Positions 1 through 5,283 of a DNA stretch of 5,283 nucleotides are shown here, piece by piece. Position numbers and translations under genes: made by a program. The notes under the pieces are model-generated. The model was not told where the DNA came from, ran no database searches, and worked only from the letters and a program-made list of their open reading frames with translations. Location of the stretch: contig JAPLOT010000098.1 in the NCBI GenBank assembly GCA_026400595.1, positions 1 to 5,283 on the forward strand. Reading direction: 5' to 3'. Numbering within the stretch: position 1 is the first letter of the stretch; every line of letters begins with the position of its first letter. This DNA is from Alphaproteobacteria bacterium. GTDB lineage: Bacteria > Pseudomonadota > Alphaproteobacteria > Rhizobiales > Aestuariivirgaceae.

Positions 1-723
1 CATGGCGCAGTGGTTGCGGTAGACGAAGTGGCCCTGGGTGCAGACCCAGAGTTCGCCGGTGCCATCGGGCGACACGCTCGCCACGCAGGCATGCGGCTCG
101 ATATAGCCCTGGTGCGTCTGCTCGGTCTTGAAGTTGCGCTCGATGACGAAGTCGGCCTCCGCAAAGCCGGCGTCGACGTCGCCATGGCCGAACTCGGTGA
201 CCTTGGCGACGTTGGACGGCTTTGTCGGCTTGGGATCGACGCCTTCGGTAAAGCAGTTGGCGTGCAGGATCGGCGCCTTGGACTTCACCGCCTCGTCGAC
301 TTCGGTCACATGCGGAAGGACTTCGTAGTCGACCTTGATCAGCTTCAGGGCTTCCCTGGCCGTCTTGGCGTCGACCGCCGCAACGGCGGCAACGGCGTGG
401 CCGTCATAGAAGACCTTGGTGCGGGCCAAGCAATTGTCGAGGATGTCGAACATGCCGGAATCGCCGTTGGTGAGGTCCGGCAGATCGGCGGCGGTGATCA
501 CCGCCGTGACGCCGGCCAGCTTCTCGGCGCGGGATGTATCGATCTTCTTGATCTTGGCGTGTGCATGGGGGCTGCGCAGGATCTTGCCCACGAGCTGGCC
601 CGGCATGTTGTGGTCGGCGCCATACTTGGCGCGGCCCGTCACCTTGTCGATGCCGTCGGGACGCAGGGGGCGCGTGCCGACGGACTTGAACGACTGGCCG
701 GTATAGTTGCTGTCGAGCGGCAT
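1..723 (-). CDS. Molybdopterin-binding large subunit of a xanthine dehydrogenase-family hydroxylase (N-terminal part; 3' end outside window)
   Basis: This is the catalytic subunit of a cytoplasmic molybdenum hydroxylase, the part that binds the molybdopterin cytosine dinucleotide-type cofactor and hydroxylates the substrate with water-derived oxygen. The 241 visible codons are open to the window edge. The family's opening pattern is seen at residues 19-37 (RPDG, KVTG, AKYGAD), followed by LRSPHAHAKI at 49-58, which together mark the aldehyde oxidase/xanthine dehydrogenase a/b hammerhead domain. The stretch 103-139 (YDGHAVAAVAA, then YEVLP) closes that domain. THQGYIEPHACVA at 203-215 and TQGHF at 229-233 begin the Mo-binding domain. 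Full-length relatives have about 750-800 residues, so roughly two thirds is missing, including the substrate-facing loops. Start ATG at 723 lies 3 nt after the stop of the 2Fe-2S subunit, with AGGAG at 732-736 as ribosome binding site. It is often annotated as CoxL, but nothing visible supports CO oxidation. Family is certain; substrate is unknown. Confidence 0.93.
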   Translation of the reverse strand, partial: MPLDSNYTGQSFKSVGTRPLRPDGIDKVTGRAKYGADHNMPGQLVGKILRSPHAHAKIKKIDTSRAEKLAGVTAVITAADLPDLTNGDSGMFDILDNCLARTKVFYDGHAVAAVAAVDAKTAREALKLIKVDYEVLPHVTEVDEAVKSKAPILHANCFTEGVDPKPTKPSNVAKVTEFGHGDVDAGFAEADFVIERNFKTEQTHQGYIEPHACVASVSPDGTGELWVCTQGHFVYRNHCAM

Positions 724-726
724 GGA

Positions 727-1200
727 TCAGGCTCCTCTCATCTCTTTGGCGGCGTCCTGCACGGCGCGCACGATCTTGTCATAGCCGGTGCAACGGCAAA
801 GGTTGCCGGCGAGTCCGAAACGGATTTCCTCCTCGCTCGGATCGGGGTTCTTCTCGAGGAGTGCCTTGGCGGCGATCAGGAAGCCCGGGGTGCAGACGCC
901 GCATTGCAGCGCCGCGTGTTCCAGGAACTTCTGCTGCAACGGGTGCAGCGTGGCGCCATCGGCCATGCCTTCGACGGTCTCGATCTCGCGGCCCTCGGCT
1001 TCGGCGCCGAGCACGAGGCATGAACAGACGAGGCGGCCGTCGATCTGGACGCTGCAGGCGCCGCAGTCGCCGGTGCCGCAGCCTTCCTTGACGCCGGTCA
1101 GTCCCACGCGATTGCGCAGGGCATCGAGAAGGGTCTCATCCGGCTCGCAGGCGAACTCCACGTGGTCGCCATTGATGGTTGTCGAAACGAGTAGGGCCAT
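727..1200 (-). CDS. [2Fe-2S] small subunit of the molybdenum hydroxylase (CoxS type)
   Basis: This is the electron-transfer subunit carrying two [2Fe-2S] clusters between the molybdenum site and FAD; 157 aa, a normal length for the family. The N-terminal plant-ferredoxin-like domain has Cys41, Cys46, Cys49 and Cys61 (C-x4-C-x2-C-x11-C, within GCGTGDCGAC and SCLVLG). The C-terminal helical domain has Cys100, Cys103, Cys135 and Cys137 (C-x2-C-x31-C-x-C, within QCGVCTPG and NLCRCTGY). All eight ligands are present; Cys59 is an extra cysteine. An upstream in-frame GTG at 1206 would overlap the stop of the FAD subunit gene, but ATG at 1200 is preferred because AGGAGGT at 1209-1215 lies 9 nt from it and only 3 nt from the GTG. 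The gene is tightly packed between the FAD and Mo subunit genes, so translational coupling is likely. Confidence 0.97.
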   Translation of the reverse strand: MALLVSTTINGDHVEFACEPDETLLDALRNRVGLTGVKEGCGTGDCGACSVQIDGRLVCSCLVLGAEAEGREIETVEGMADGATLHPLQQKFLEHAALQCGVCTPGFLIAAKALLEKNPDPSEEEIRFGLAGNLCRCTGYDKIVRAVQDAAKEMRGA

Positions 1201-1202
1201 AA

Positions 1203-2063
1203 TCACTTACCTCCTGCGCGCGCATAAGCGATCTTGGCGGCGCGTTTCGCCAGCACGGCGGCGACCTTGGTTCTGAATTCGATCGTACCGCGCTTGTCGT
1301 CGATCGGGCGGCAGGCGGCGGATGCGGCGGCGCCGAGCTTCTCCAGCGCGGCGTCGTCGAGCTTGCTGCCGATCAGCGCCTTCGCAGCAGCCGGAACCAG
1401 CAGGACGGTGGGGGCGACGGCCCCGAGCGACACGCGAGCGTCGGTCACCACGCCCTTTGCATCAAGCGAGAGATTGACGCCTGCGCTGACCACCGCAATG
1501 TCCATTTCGCTGCGCGGAATGAAACGAAGGTAGGCGTCGCCCGAACGCGGCTTGCGCGCGGGAAGCTGAATCGACTCGACCAGTTCGCCCTTCTTCAGCG
1601 AGGTCTTGCCCGGTCCGACCGGAACCTGCTCGACCGGCACGACGCGCTTGCCTTTCGGGCCCTGGATCACGGCCTTGGCACCGGCCGCCACGAGTGCGGG
1701 CACGCTGTCGGCCGCCGGGCCGGCGTTGCAGAGGTTGCCAGTGATGGTGCAGCGGCCCTGAATCTGCTTGGAGCCAATGAGATTCGCAGCTTCGACCACC
1801 CCAGGCCACGCCTTGACCAGCGCCTTGTTCTCGCCGAGGGCGGCGCAGGGAACGGCCGCGCCGATGCTGAATCCTGTTGCCGTCTTCTTGACCTCGCGCA
1901 TCGCCTTGATGCGCTTGATGTCGACCACGAGGTCGGGTTCGATGAAGCCGCCCTTCATGCGCACGAGCAGATCGGACCCGCCCGCGAGCACATAAGCGCT
2001 CCCTTTCGCCTTGGCGAGCAAGGCCACCGCAGCCTTGACCGTTTCTGGTGCCGTATATTCCAT
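1203..2063 (-). CDS. FAD-binding medium subunit of the molybdenum hydroxylase (CoxM type)
   Basis: This is the flavin subunit that passes electrons from the 2Fe-2S subunit to the final acceptor; 286 aa, typical for the family (about 260-290). The FAD-contacting signature AGGSDLLVRMK is at residues 27-37, and the second, TITGNLCNAGPAAD, at 106-119; relatives usually read T-I-G-G-N-L, so Thr108 is a mild departure. SLGAVAPTV begins the C-terminal CO dehydrogenase flavoprotein domain. The frame is open upstream to 2144, but ATG at 2063 is chosen: the homologous N terminus starts with MEYTAPETV, an AGGTGA ribosome site lies at 2069-2074, and the 27-residue extension looks like untranslated leader. 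The gene is first of the M-S-L set and its stop sits 2 nt before the next ATG. It follows the repressor gene by 99 nt, so it may have its own promoter as well as read-through from above. Confidence 0.96.
   Translation of the reverse strand: MEYTAPETVKAAVALLAKAKGSAYVLAGGSDLLVRMKGGFIEPDLVVDIKRIKAMREVKKTATGFSIGAAVPCAALGENKALVKAWPGVVEAANLIGSKQIQGRCTITGNLCNAGPAADSVPALVAAGAKAVIQGPKGKRVVPVEQVPVGPGKTSLKKGELVESIQLPARKPRSGDAYLRFIPRSEMDIAVVSAGVNLSLDAKGVVTDARVSLGAVAPTVLLVPAAAKALIGSKLDDAALEKLGAAASAACRPIDDKRGTIEFRTKVAAVLAKRAAKIAYARAGGK
1209..1215 (-). promoter_or_regulatory. Ribosome binding site deciding the 2Fe-2S subunit start
   Basis: A near-perfect AGGAGGT lies inside the last codons of the FAD subunit gene. 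Its spacing favours ATG 1200 over the overlapping GTG 1206. Confidence 0.8.
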
Positions 2064-2068
2064 TGTTT

Positions 2069-2074
2069 TCACCT
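2069..2074 (-). promoter_or_regulatory. Ribosome binding site deciding the FAD subunit start
   Basis: AGGTGA on the minus strand lies 5 nt from ATG 2063. The in-frame ATG at 2144 has no comparable site, which supports the shorter 286-residue protein. Confidence 0.7.
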
Positions 2075-2093
2075 GTTTTTGGAATCCGGGGAC

Positions 2094-2122
2094 AGTTTGG
2101 TCCATCGCCGTTGCCCGGTCAA
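2094..2122 (-). promoter_or_regulatory. Possible internal promoter before the molybdenum hydroxylase genes
   Basis: Read on the minus strand, TTGACC (2117-2122) is followed after 17 bp by CAAACT (2094-2099), a weak -10. Transcription would begin near 2087, giving a leader of about 24 nt that contains the AGGTGA ribosome site. This would allow the enzyme genes to be expressed apart from the repressor gene. The -10 match is only 3 of 6. Confidence 0.3.
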
Positions 2123-2125
2123 CTC

Positions 2126-2138
2126 CCGCAAGCTGCGG
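2126..2138. repeat. Short inverted repeat between the repressor and FAD subunit genes
   Basis: CCGCA and TGCGG arms enclose a 3-base loop, 25-37 nt after the repressor stop on the minus strand. It has no following T-run, so it is not a convincing intrinsic terminator. It could weakly attenuate read-through or sit upstream of the internal promoter as a binding site. Confidence 0.25.
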
Positions 2139-2162
2139 CTGCATGCCACCGCTGCGATGCGA

Positions 2163-2933
2163 TCAAGACCGCTGCGCGATCTCGATCGCAACGCCCGCAT
2201 CCTGCAAGACGCTTCCAATTGACGCCGGGGGCGCCTGGTCGGTGATCAGGACATTGATTTCGCCGAAACCGCAGACGCGGATCAGGGCGCGGCGCCCGAA
2301 CTTGCTGGCGTCGCTCAGCATGTAGCGGCGTTCGCCGCAGGACAGCACCATGCGCGCGAATTCCGCTTCGGCCAGATAGTCGTCGGAAGGCCCGGCCTCG
2401 GCGCTGATGGCGGCAATGGAGATGAAGGCATGGCGCACGCGGAAGGTCGACACGAACTGTACCGCCGAAGCGCCGAAGGCCGCACCATTGTCCCCGTTCA
2501 GTTCGCCGCCCGCCATGTAGACCCGATTGCCATTGACGGTGGCAAGCGTTCGCGCGATGTCGCTGGAATTGGTCACTACCGTGAGGTTGCGCTTGCGCAG
2601 AAGCTCGCGCGCGAGAATGGAGGTGGTCGTTCCCGTATCGAGCATGAGGCTGTCGCCATCGGCGATCATGCGTGCCGCGTGCATCGCGATGGCGCGCTTG
2701 GCATCCGCGTTGGCCCGCATACGCCGCTCAAAGGGGGCTTCGCCGACATCATGGGGCAGGGCAATGGCGCCGTGCAGCTTCACCACCTCTCCAGCGGCCA
2801 CCAGCGGCCGGACATCGCGGCGGATGGTCTCTTCCGAAACGGCGAGCATCGACGCCAGCTCAGAAACGGCCATGGTGCCGCGTTCCAGCACAAGTTTCAG
2901 GATCTCTCCGCGTCGTGGGCTGGCGCGCGTCAT
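2163..2933 (-). CDS. DeoR/GlpR-family transcriptional repressor
   Basis: A DNA-binding regulator of 256 aa, the usual DeoR length. The N-terminal winged helix-turn-helix spans about residues 7-57, with VSELASMLAVSEETIRRDV (23-41) as the recognition part and the LHGAI wing at 53-57; the wing more commonly reads H-G-G-A. The C-terminal sensor domain has the effector-site hallmarks LDTGTTT at 98-104, VVTNS at 119-123, GGEL at 141-144 and SDASKFGR at 206-213. In characterised members this domain binds a phosphorylated sugar or polyol that releases the repressor from DNA; the effector here is unknown. Start ATG at 2933 puts the HTH where the family has it; the only ribosome site is a weak CAGGCAG at 2943-2949. 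It is transcribed with the molybdenum hydroxylase genes and divergently from the ABC importer. Autoregulation and control of both arms are plausible from position but not shown. Confidence 0.95.
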   Translation of the reverse strand: MTRASPRRGEILKLVLERGTMAVSELASMLAVSEETIRRDVRPLVAAGEVVKLHGAIALPHDVGEAPFERRMRANADAKRAIAMHAARMIADGDSLMLDTGTTTSILARELLRKRNLTVVTNSSDIARTLATVNGNRVYMAGGELNGDNGAAFGASAVQFVSTFRVRHAFISIAAISAEAGPSDDYLAEAEFARMVLSCGERRYMLSDASKFGRRALIRVCGFGEINVLITDQAPPASIGSVLQDAGVAIEIAQRS

Positions 2934-2940
2934 GTTGGAA

Positions 2941-2984
2941 TTCTGCCTGTTTCTCAGTCAATCTGCCATATTCTAATCAGAAAT
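2941..2984. repeat. TTCT-type elements phased every 10 bp; candidate repressor operator
   Basis: Four consecutive decamers begin with TTCT or ATCT at 2941, 2951, 2961 and 2971. The first and third share TCTGCC (2942-2947 and 2962-2967). The last forms an imperfect palindrome TTCT-AATC-AGAA at 2971-2982. Sites one helical turn apart would face the same side of the DNA, which suits a multimeric repressor. They overlap the possible -10 and the weak ribosome site of the repressor gene, so binding here would suggest autorepression. Assignment to the adjacent DeoR protein is inference. Confidence 0.4.
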
Positions 2985-3048
2985 CCGCTCAATACCACAT
3001 CAGATTCGGTCAAGCCCACAATATTCAACATCGATTCCGGCCACTGCA

Positions 3049-3078
3049 TTGACAGGGCTGTGACTTTCGGTCGAGACT
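3049..3078 (+). promoter_or_regulatory. Possible promoter of the ABC importer operon
   Basis: TTGACA at 3049-3054 matches the sigma-70 -35 consensus exactly. The -10 position 16-18 bp further on (within 3071-3078, TCGAGACT) is a poor match, so this would be a weak or activator-dependent promoter. A short palindrome ACAG-GG-CTGT (3052-3061) overlaps the -35 and spacer and could be a protein-binding site. The 5' leader would be about 50 nt. Confidence 0.25.
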
Positions 3079-3090
3079 GCCTCCTGAGGC
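3079..3090. repeat. Short inverted repeat in the importer leader
   Basis: GCCTC and GAGGC arms flank a 2-base core about 43 nt before the start of the binding-protein gene. The core is too small for a stable RNA loop, so a protein-binding site is likelier than a terminator. A 12-base palindrome in GC-rich DNA can also arise by chance. Confidence 0.25.
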
Positions 3091-3122
3091 GCTGCATCAG
3101 ACAAGCGTCCACAAAAAATTGC

Positions 3123-3129
3123 GAGGGAG
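3123..3129 (+). promoter_or_regulatory. Ribosome binding site of the substrate-binding protein
   Basis: GAGGGAG lies directly upstream of ATG 3133; the GAGG core is 6 nt from the start. It fixes the start at the beginning of a well-formed signal peptide. Confidence 0.75.
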
Positions 3130-3132
3130 CAA

Positions 3133-4104
3133 ATGACCAGACAGTCTCGTTGGAAATCCGCCGTGCTTGCCAGCGTCGCTCTTGCGGCGATGCCCTTCCT
3201 GACCCCCGTGCCTGCTGGCGCGGCGGAGTCGTCCGACCCGATCAAGATCGCCCTGTTCGACTGGACCAGCGTCAACATCAACGCGCGGATCCTTGGCGGC
3301 ATTCTCGAGAAGCTCGGCTACACGGTCGAGTATCCCACGGCGGACTACCTTTCGTCGCTCACCACCGGACTCACCAATGGCGACATAACTGTGGGCGTCG
3401 AGTTCTGGGATACCACAGCCGGCGAAGCCATGGCCGCTTCCGAGGCGACCGGGCAGACGGAGCGCCTCGGACCGCTCGGACCGAAGGCAAAGGAAGAGTG
3501 GTGGTATCCGCTCTACATGAAGGAGAAATGCCCCGGCCTGCCGAATTGGGAAGCGTTGAAGGATCCGAAATGCGCCGAAGCCTTCTCGACTCCTGAAACA
3601 GCTCCGAACGGTCGCTATGTCGGCGGACCAGTGACCTGGGAAGGTTTCGACGACGAACGCGTTCAGGCCCTCGGTCTGCCCTTCACCGTCATTCATGCCG
3701 GCACGGATGCCGCCATGTTCGCCGAGCTCGACTCGGCCTACCAGCGCAAGGCGCCCGTCATGGTGTGGGTCTATTCTCCGCATTGGGCGCCCGCCAAGTA
3801 TGAAGGCGAGTGGGTGGAATTCCCGGCCCACACCAAGGAGTGCTACGAGGACCCGAAGTGGGGCAGCAATCCCGACATGGCTTACGACTGCGGCAAGCCT
3901 TCCGGCGACATCTGGAAGTTTGCCTGGGGCGGCATGAAGGACAAGTGGCCGATCGCCCACAAGGTGGCCAAGGCCTACCAGATCGACGTGAACGAGCTGA
4001 ACAAGCTCTCGGGCGAAGTCGATCTCGAGGGCAAGTCCATCGAGGAAGTGGCTGCGAAGTGGGTCGCCGACAACGAAGCCAAGTGGAAGGCCTGGGCCCA
4101 GTAA
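3133..4104 (+). CDS. Periplasmic substrate-binding protein of a betaine/quaternary-amine ABC importer (ProX/OpuAC family, TmoX-like)
   Basis: This protein captures the substrate in the periplasm and delivers it to the membrane importer encoded downstream; 323 aa. A Sec signal peptide is clear: basic residues at 3-8, hydrophobic core at about 10-26, and AGA before the likely cleavage at 30/31. The mature protein opens with IKIALFDWTSVNINA (37-51), the OpuAC-family start, and continues with VGVEFWDT (87-94), EEWWYPLY (121-128), GGPVTWEGF (164-172) and MVWVYSPHWAP (210-220). There are 16 tryptophans; Trp44, Trp92, Trp123/124, Trp169, Trp212 and Trp218 are candidates for the aromatic cage that holds a trimethylammonium-like group. 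Four cysteines (133, 147, 237, 253) fall in two nearby pairs and could form disulfides. ProX-type betaine binding is the safe call. The spacing of motifs and the cysteine-bearing loops recall the marine TMAO-binding TmoX, so TMAO, glycine betaine, carnitine or other betaines are all possible ligands. The stop is 20 nt before the ATPase gene, so the genes form an operon. Confidence 0.93.
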   Translation: MTRQSRWKSAVLASVALAAMPFLTPVPAGAAESSDPIKIALFDWTSVNINARILGGILEKLGYTVEYPTADYLSSLTTGLTNGDITVGVEFWDTTAGEAMAASEATGQTERLGPLGPKAKEEWWYPLYMKEKCPGLPNWEALKDPKCAEAFSTPETAPNGRYVGGPVTWEGFDDERVQALGLPFTVIHAGTDAAMFAELDSAYQRKAPVMVWVYSPHWAPAKYEGEWVEFPAHTKECYEDPKWGSNPDMAYDCGKPSGDIWKFAWGGMKDKWPIAHKVAKAYQIDVNELNKLSGEVDLEGKSIEEVAAKWVADNEAKWKAWAQ

Positions 4105-4112
4105 GACCGGCC

Positions 4113-4118
4113 GGGGAG
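4113..4118 (+). promoter_or_regulatory. Ribosome binding site deciding the ATPase start
   Basis: GGGGAG is 6 nt before ATG 4125. The reading frame stays open upstream to 3810, inside the binding-protein gene; this site and the conserved protein start identify 4125 as the true start. Confidence 0.7.
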
Positions 4119-4124
4119 CCTGGC

Positions 4125-5186
4125 ATGAAAACCAAAGCCGCGGGCGCGGATGATCCGCGCCCGGTCAAGCTGTCCTGCCGCGGACTCTGGAAGATCTTCG
4201 GTTCGCATGCGGCCGACTTTCTCCAGAACCATGGCGGCAAGCCAAGTGCCGCGGACCTTGATCGCGCGCATCTCATCGGTGCGGTGCGCGATGCGACGCT
4301 TGAGGTCCGCGAAGGCGAGATCTTCATCGTCATGGGTTTGTCAGGTTCCGGCAAGTCCACGCTGGTGCGCTGCCTCTCGCGCCTGATCGAACCCACTGGC
4401 GGCGAACTCATCTTCGATGGAAAGGACCTGCTCAAGGCCAGCGACGCCGAGCTGATCGACATCCGGCGCCACAAGATGGGCATGGTGTTCCAGCATTTCG
4501 CGCTCCTGCCGCACCTCAACGTGCTCGAGAACGTGGCGTTCCCGCTGTTCATCCAGGGCATCGGCAAGACCGAGCGTGAGGACCGCGCGCGCCAGGTGAT
4601 CGAGCTGGTGAGCCTCAAGGGCCGCGAGCGCCACTACCCGTCGGAACTCTCCGGCGGTCAGCAGCAGCGAGTGGGGATCGCCCGCTCACTCGCGGTCGAG
4701 CCCGAGATCTGGTTCCTCGATGAGCCATTCTCGGCACTCGATCCCTTGATCCGCCGCGAGATGCAGACGGAGCTGATGCGGCTGCAGAGCGTCCTCAAGA
4801 AGACCATCGTCTTCATCACGCATGACTTCGACGAAGCCATCCGCCTGGCCGACCGAATCGCCATCATGAAGGACGGGTCGATCATCCAGATCGGCACGCC
4901 CGAGGAACTGGTGCGCAGCCCCGCGACCGATTACGTGGCAGAGTTCACCCGCGACGTGAATCGCGCCAAGGTGCTGTCGGCCCGCAGCCTGATGACCAAG
5001 GCGACGTCCAAGGCGAAGGGCTATGACAAGATCGAAGCCAGCGCCAAGATTGCGAGCTTTGCGGCAGCGATCGTCGACAGGGATGCACCTTTGGCAGTTG
5101 TCGACTCGGCAGGCGCAATCATCGGCGAAGTTGCGCCGCGATCGGTGATCGATCTGCTCTCAGGCAAGGAACGGGGGATGGCATGA
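4125..5186 (+). CDS. ATP-binding subunit of the betaine/proline-type ABC importer (ProV/OpuAA family)
   Basis: This is the cytoplasmic ATPase that powers the importer; 353 aa. The nucleotide-binding motifs are complete: Walker A GLSGSGKST at 71-79, Q-loop Gln123, signature LSGGQQQR at 175-182, Walker B with FLDEP at 197-201, D-loop SALD at 203-206 and the switch His233. The N-terminal LWKIFG (21-26) followed by about 30 residues before the first core strand is typical of ProV rather than of generic ABC ATPases. After the catalytic core, residues about 287-347 look like one CBS domain (LMT at 289-291, LAVVDSAGAIIGEV at 323-336). ProV of E. coli is about 400 aa with two CBS domains, so this tail is shortened. 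The start codon follows the binding-protein stop by 20 nt, and the stop overlaps the permease start as ATGA. Family assignment is firm; the transported compound follows the binding protein and is not settled. Confidence 0.96.
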   Translation: MKTKAAGADDPRPVKLSCRGLWKIFGSHAADFLQNHGGKPSAADLDRAHLIGAVRDATLEVREGEIFIVMGLSGSGKSTLVRCLSRLIEPTGGELIFDGKDLLKASDAELIDIRRHKMGMVFQHFALLPHLNVLENVAFPLFIQGIGKTEREDRARQVIELVSLKGRERHYPSELSGGQQQRVGIARSLAVEPEIWFLDEPFSALDPLIRREMQTELMRLQSVLKKTIVFITHDFDEAIRLADRIAIMKDGSIIQIGTPEELVRSPATDYVAEFTRDVNRAKVLSARSLMTKATSKAKGYDKIEASAKIASFAAAIVDRDAPLAVVDSAGAIIGEVAPRSVIDLLSGKERGMA

Positions 5187-5283
5187 GCGACGCGACGCTG
5201 CCGGCTTCGGTTCCCCCGGTCGCCGCGCCGTCGCTGGCGCGCTGGGTTGTATCCGGCTCCGTCCTTGCCGCAGTCCTGATCTT
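5183..5283 (+). CDS. N-terminus of the ABC importer permease (3' end outside window)
   Basis: Thirty-three complete codons remain open at the window edge. The start ATG overlaps the ATPase stop in the 4-base ATGA arrangement typical of coupled subunits, and GGGGGA at 5173-5178 is 4 nt upstream. The protein begins with a polar, proline- and alanine-rich cytoplasmic stretch (residues 1-18) and then turns hydrophobic from WVVSG (21-25) onwards, consistent with the first membrane helix. The permease identity is inferred from its position after the ProV-type ATPase; no permease motif, such as the EAA loop, is within view. Confidence 0.75.
   Translation, partial: MSDATLPASVPPVAAPSLARWVVSGSVLAAVLI

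Larger units (their letters stand above)
2934..3132. promoter_or_regulatory. Divergent control region between the repressor and the ABC importer
   Basis: This is the only sizeable noncoding gap in the window (199 bp) and must hold the start signals for both arms. It is visibly richer in A and T than the genes around it. On the minus strand a TAGAAT hexamer (2970-2975), 5 of 6 to the -10 consensus, lies about 36 nt before the repressor start, but I find no good -35 at the right distance. On the plus strand a perfect TTGACA is at 3049-3054. Repeated and palindromic elements, listed separately, cover much of the stretch. No convincing small ORF or RNA gene is seen. Confidence 0.7.

Noticed and set aside
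10..1023. Long plus-strand open frame of 337 codons across the left end
   Set aside because: It is the antisense of the molybdopterin and 2Fe-2S subunit genes, whose minus-strand proteins carry clear family motifs. Long antisense frames are expected in GC-rich DNA.
1..2063. Aerobic CO dehydrogenase (coxMSL)
   Set aside because: The M-S-L order and subunit types fit, but they are shared by many hydroxylases, and the diagnostic active-site loop of the large subunit is outside the window.
2126..2138. Rho-independent terminator after the repressor gene
   Set aside because: The 5-bp stem has no T-run after it on the minus strand.
2064..2144. N-terminal extension of the FAD subunit to ATG 2144
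   Set aside because: The extension lacks family similarity and a ribosome site, and it would overrun the candidate promoter; ATG 2063 has a proper AGGTGA.
2430..3596. Plus-strand open frame of 388 codons spanning the repressor, the intergenic region and the binding-protein gene
   Set aside because: It is antisense to the DeoR gene and out of frame with the binding-protein gene, and its translation has no recognisable domain.
3097..3960. Minus-strand open frame of 287 codons over the binding-protein gene
   Set aside because: It mirrors a gene with a signal peptide and OpuAC motifs on the plus strand; no ribosome site or known family.
3810..4124. N-terminal extension of the ATPase into the binding-protein gene
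   Set aside because: The open frame is only an overlap with another coding sequence; ATG 4125 has a ribosome site and gives the usual ProV start.
3758..4618. Minus-strand open frame of 286 codons over the importer genes
   Set aside because: Its composition is dominated by Arg, Ser and Pro, typical of a shadow frame, and it opposes the Walker A-containing ATPase.

Overview
The window comes from a GC-rich proteobacterium, most likely an alphaproteobacterium of the Rhizobiales type. This rests on codon use, the high GC of the coding regions and the protein families seen. It was judged by eye, with no taxonomic search. Nearly all of the sequence is coding: two gene groups face away from each other across a 199-bp intergenic region (2934-3132), and both end genes run off the window. 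Every identifiable gene looks intact, and I see no RNA gene, insertion sequence, CRISPR array or attachment site.

Left arm, minus strand, read from right to left. A DeoR/GlpR-type repressor (2163-2933) is followed by the three subunits of a molybdenum hydroxylase of the xanthine dehydrogenase/CO dehydrogenase family. These are the FAD subunit (1203-2063), the [2Fe-2S] subunit (727-1200) and the N-terminal 241 codons of the molybdopterin subunit (1-723). The order is M-S-L. The M-S and S-L junctions are only a few bases wide, so these three are clearly co-transcribed and should form one enzyme passing electrons Mo -> 2Fe-2S -> FAD. The substrate cannot be read from the visible part, because the catalytic region of the large subunit lies beyond base 1.

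Right arm, plus strand. A binding-protein-dependent ABC importer of the glycine betaine/proline (ProU/OpuA) class is encoded by a secreted substrate-binding protein (3133-4104), an ATPase with a shortened CBS tail (4125-5186) and the first 33 codons of a permease (5183 to the end). The binding protein is very rich in tryptophan and has four cysteines. It resembles the subgroup that contains the trimethylamine N-oxide protein TmoX at least as much as classical ProX.

Together: the repressor sits between a quaternary-amine importer and an oxidative molybdo-enzyme and could control both. The shared region holds TTCT-type elements repeating every 10 bp, which are good operator candidates. The simplest inference is an uptake-and-oxidation locus for a small nitrogenous compound, perhaps a methylated amine or a heteroaromatic betaine, used as a nutrient rather than as an osmoprotectant. 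This coupling is inferred from position only.
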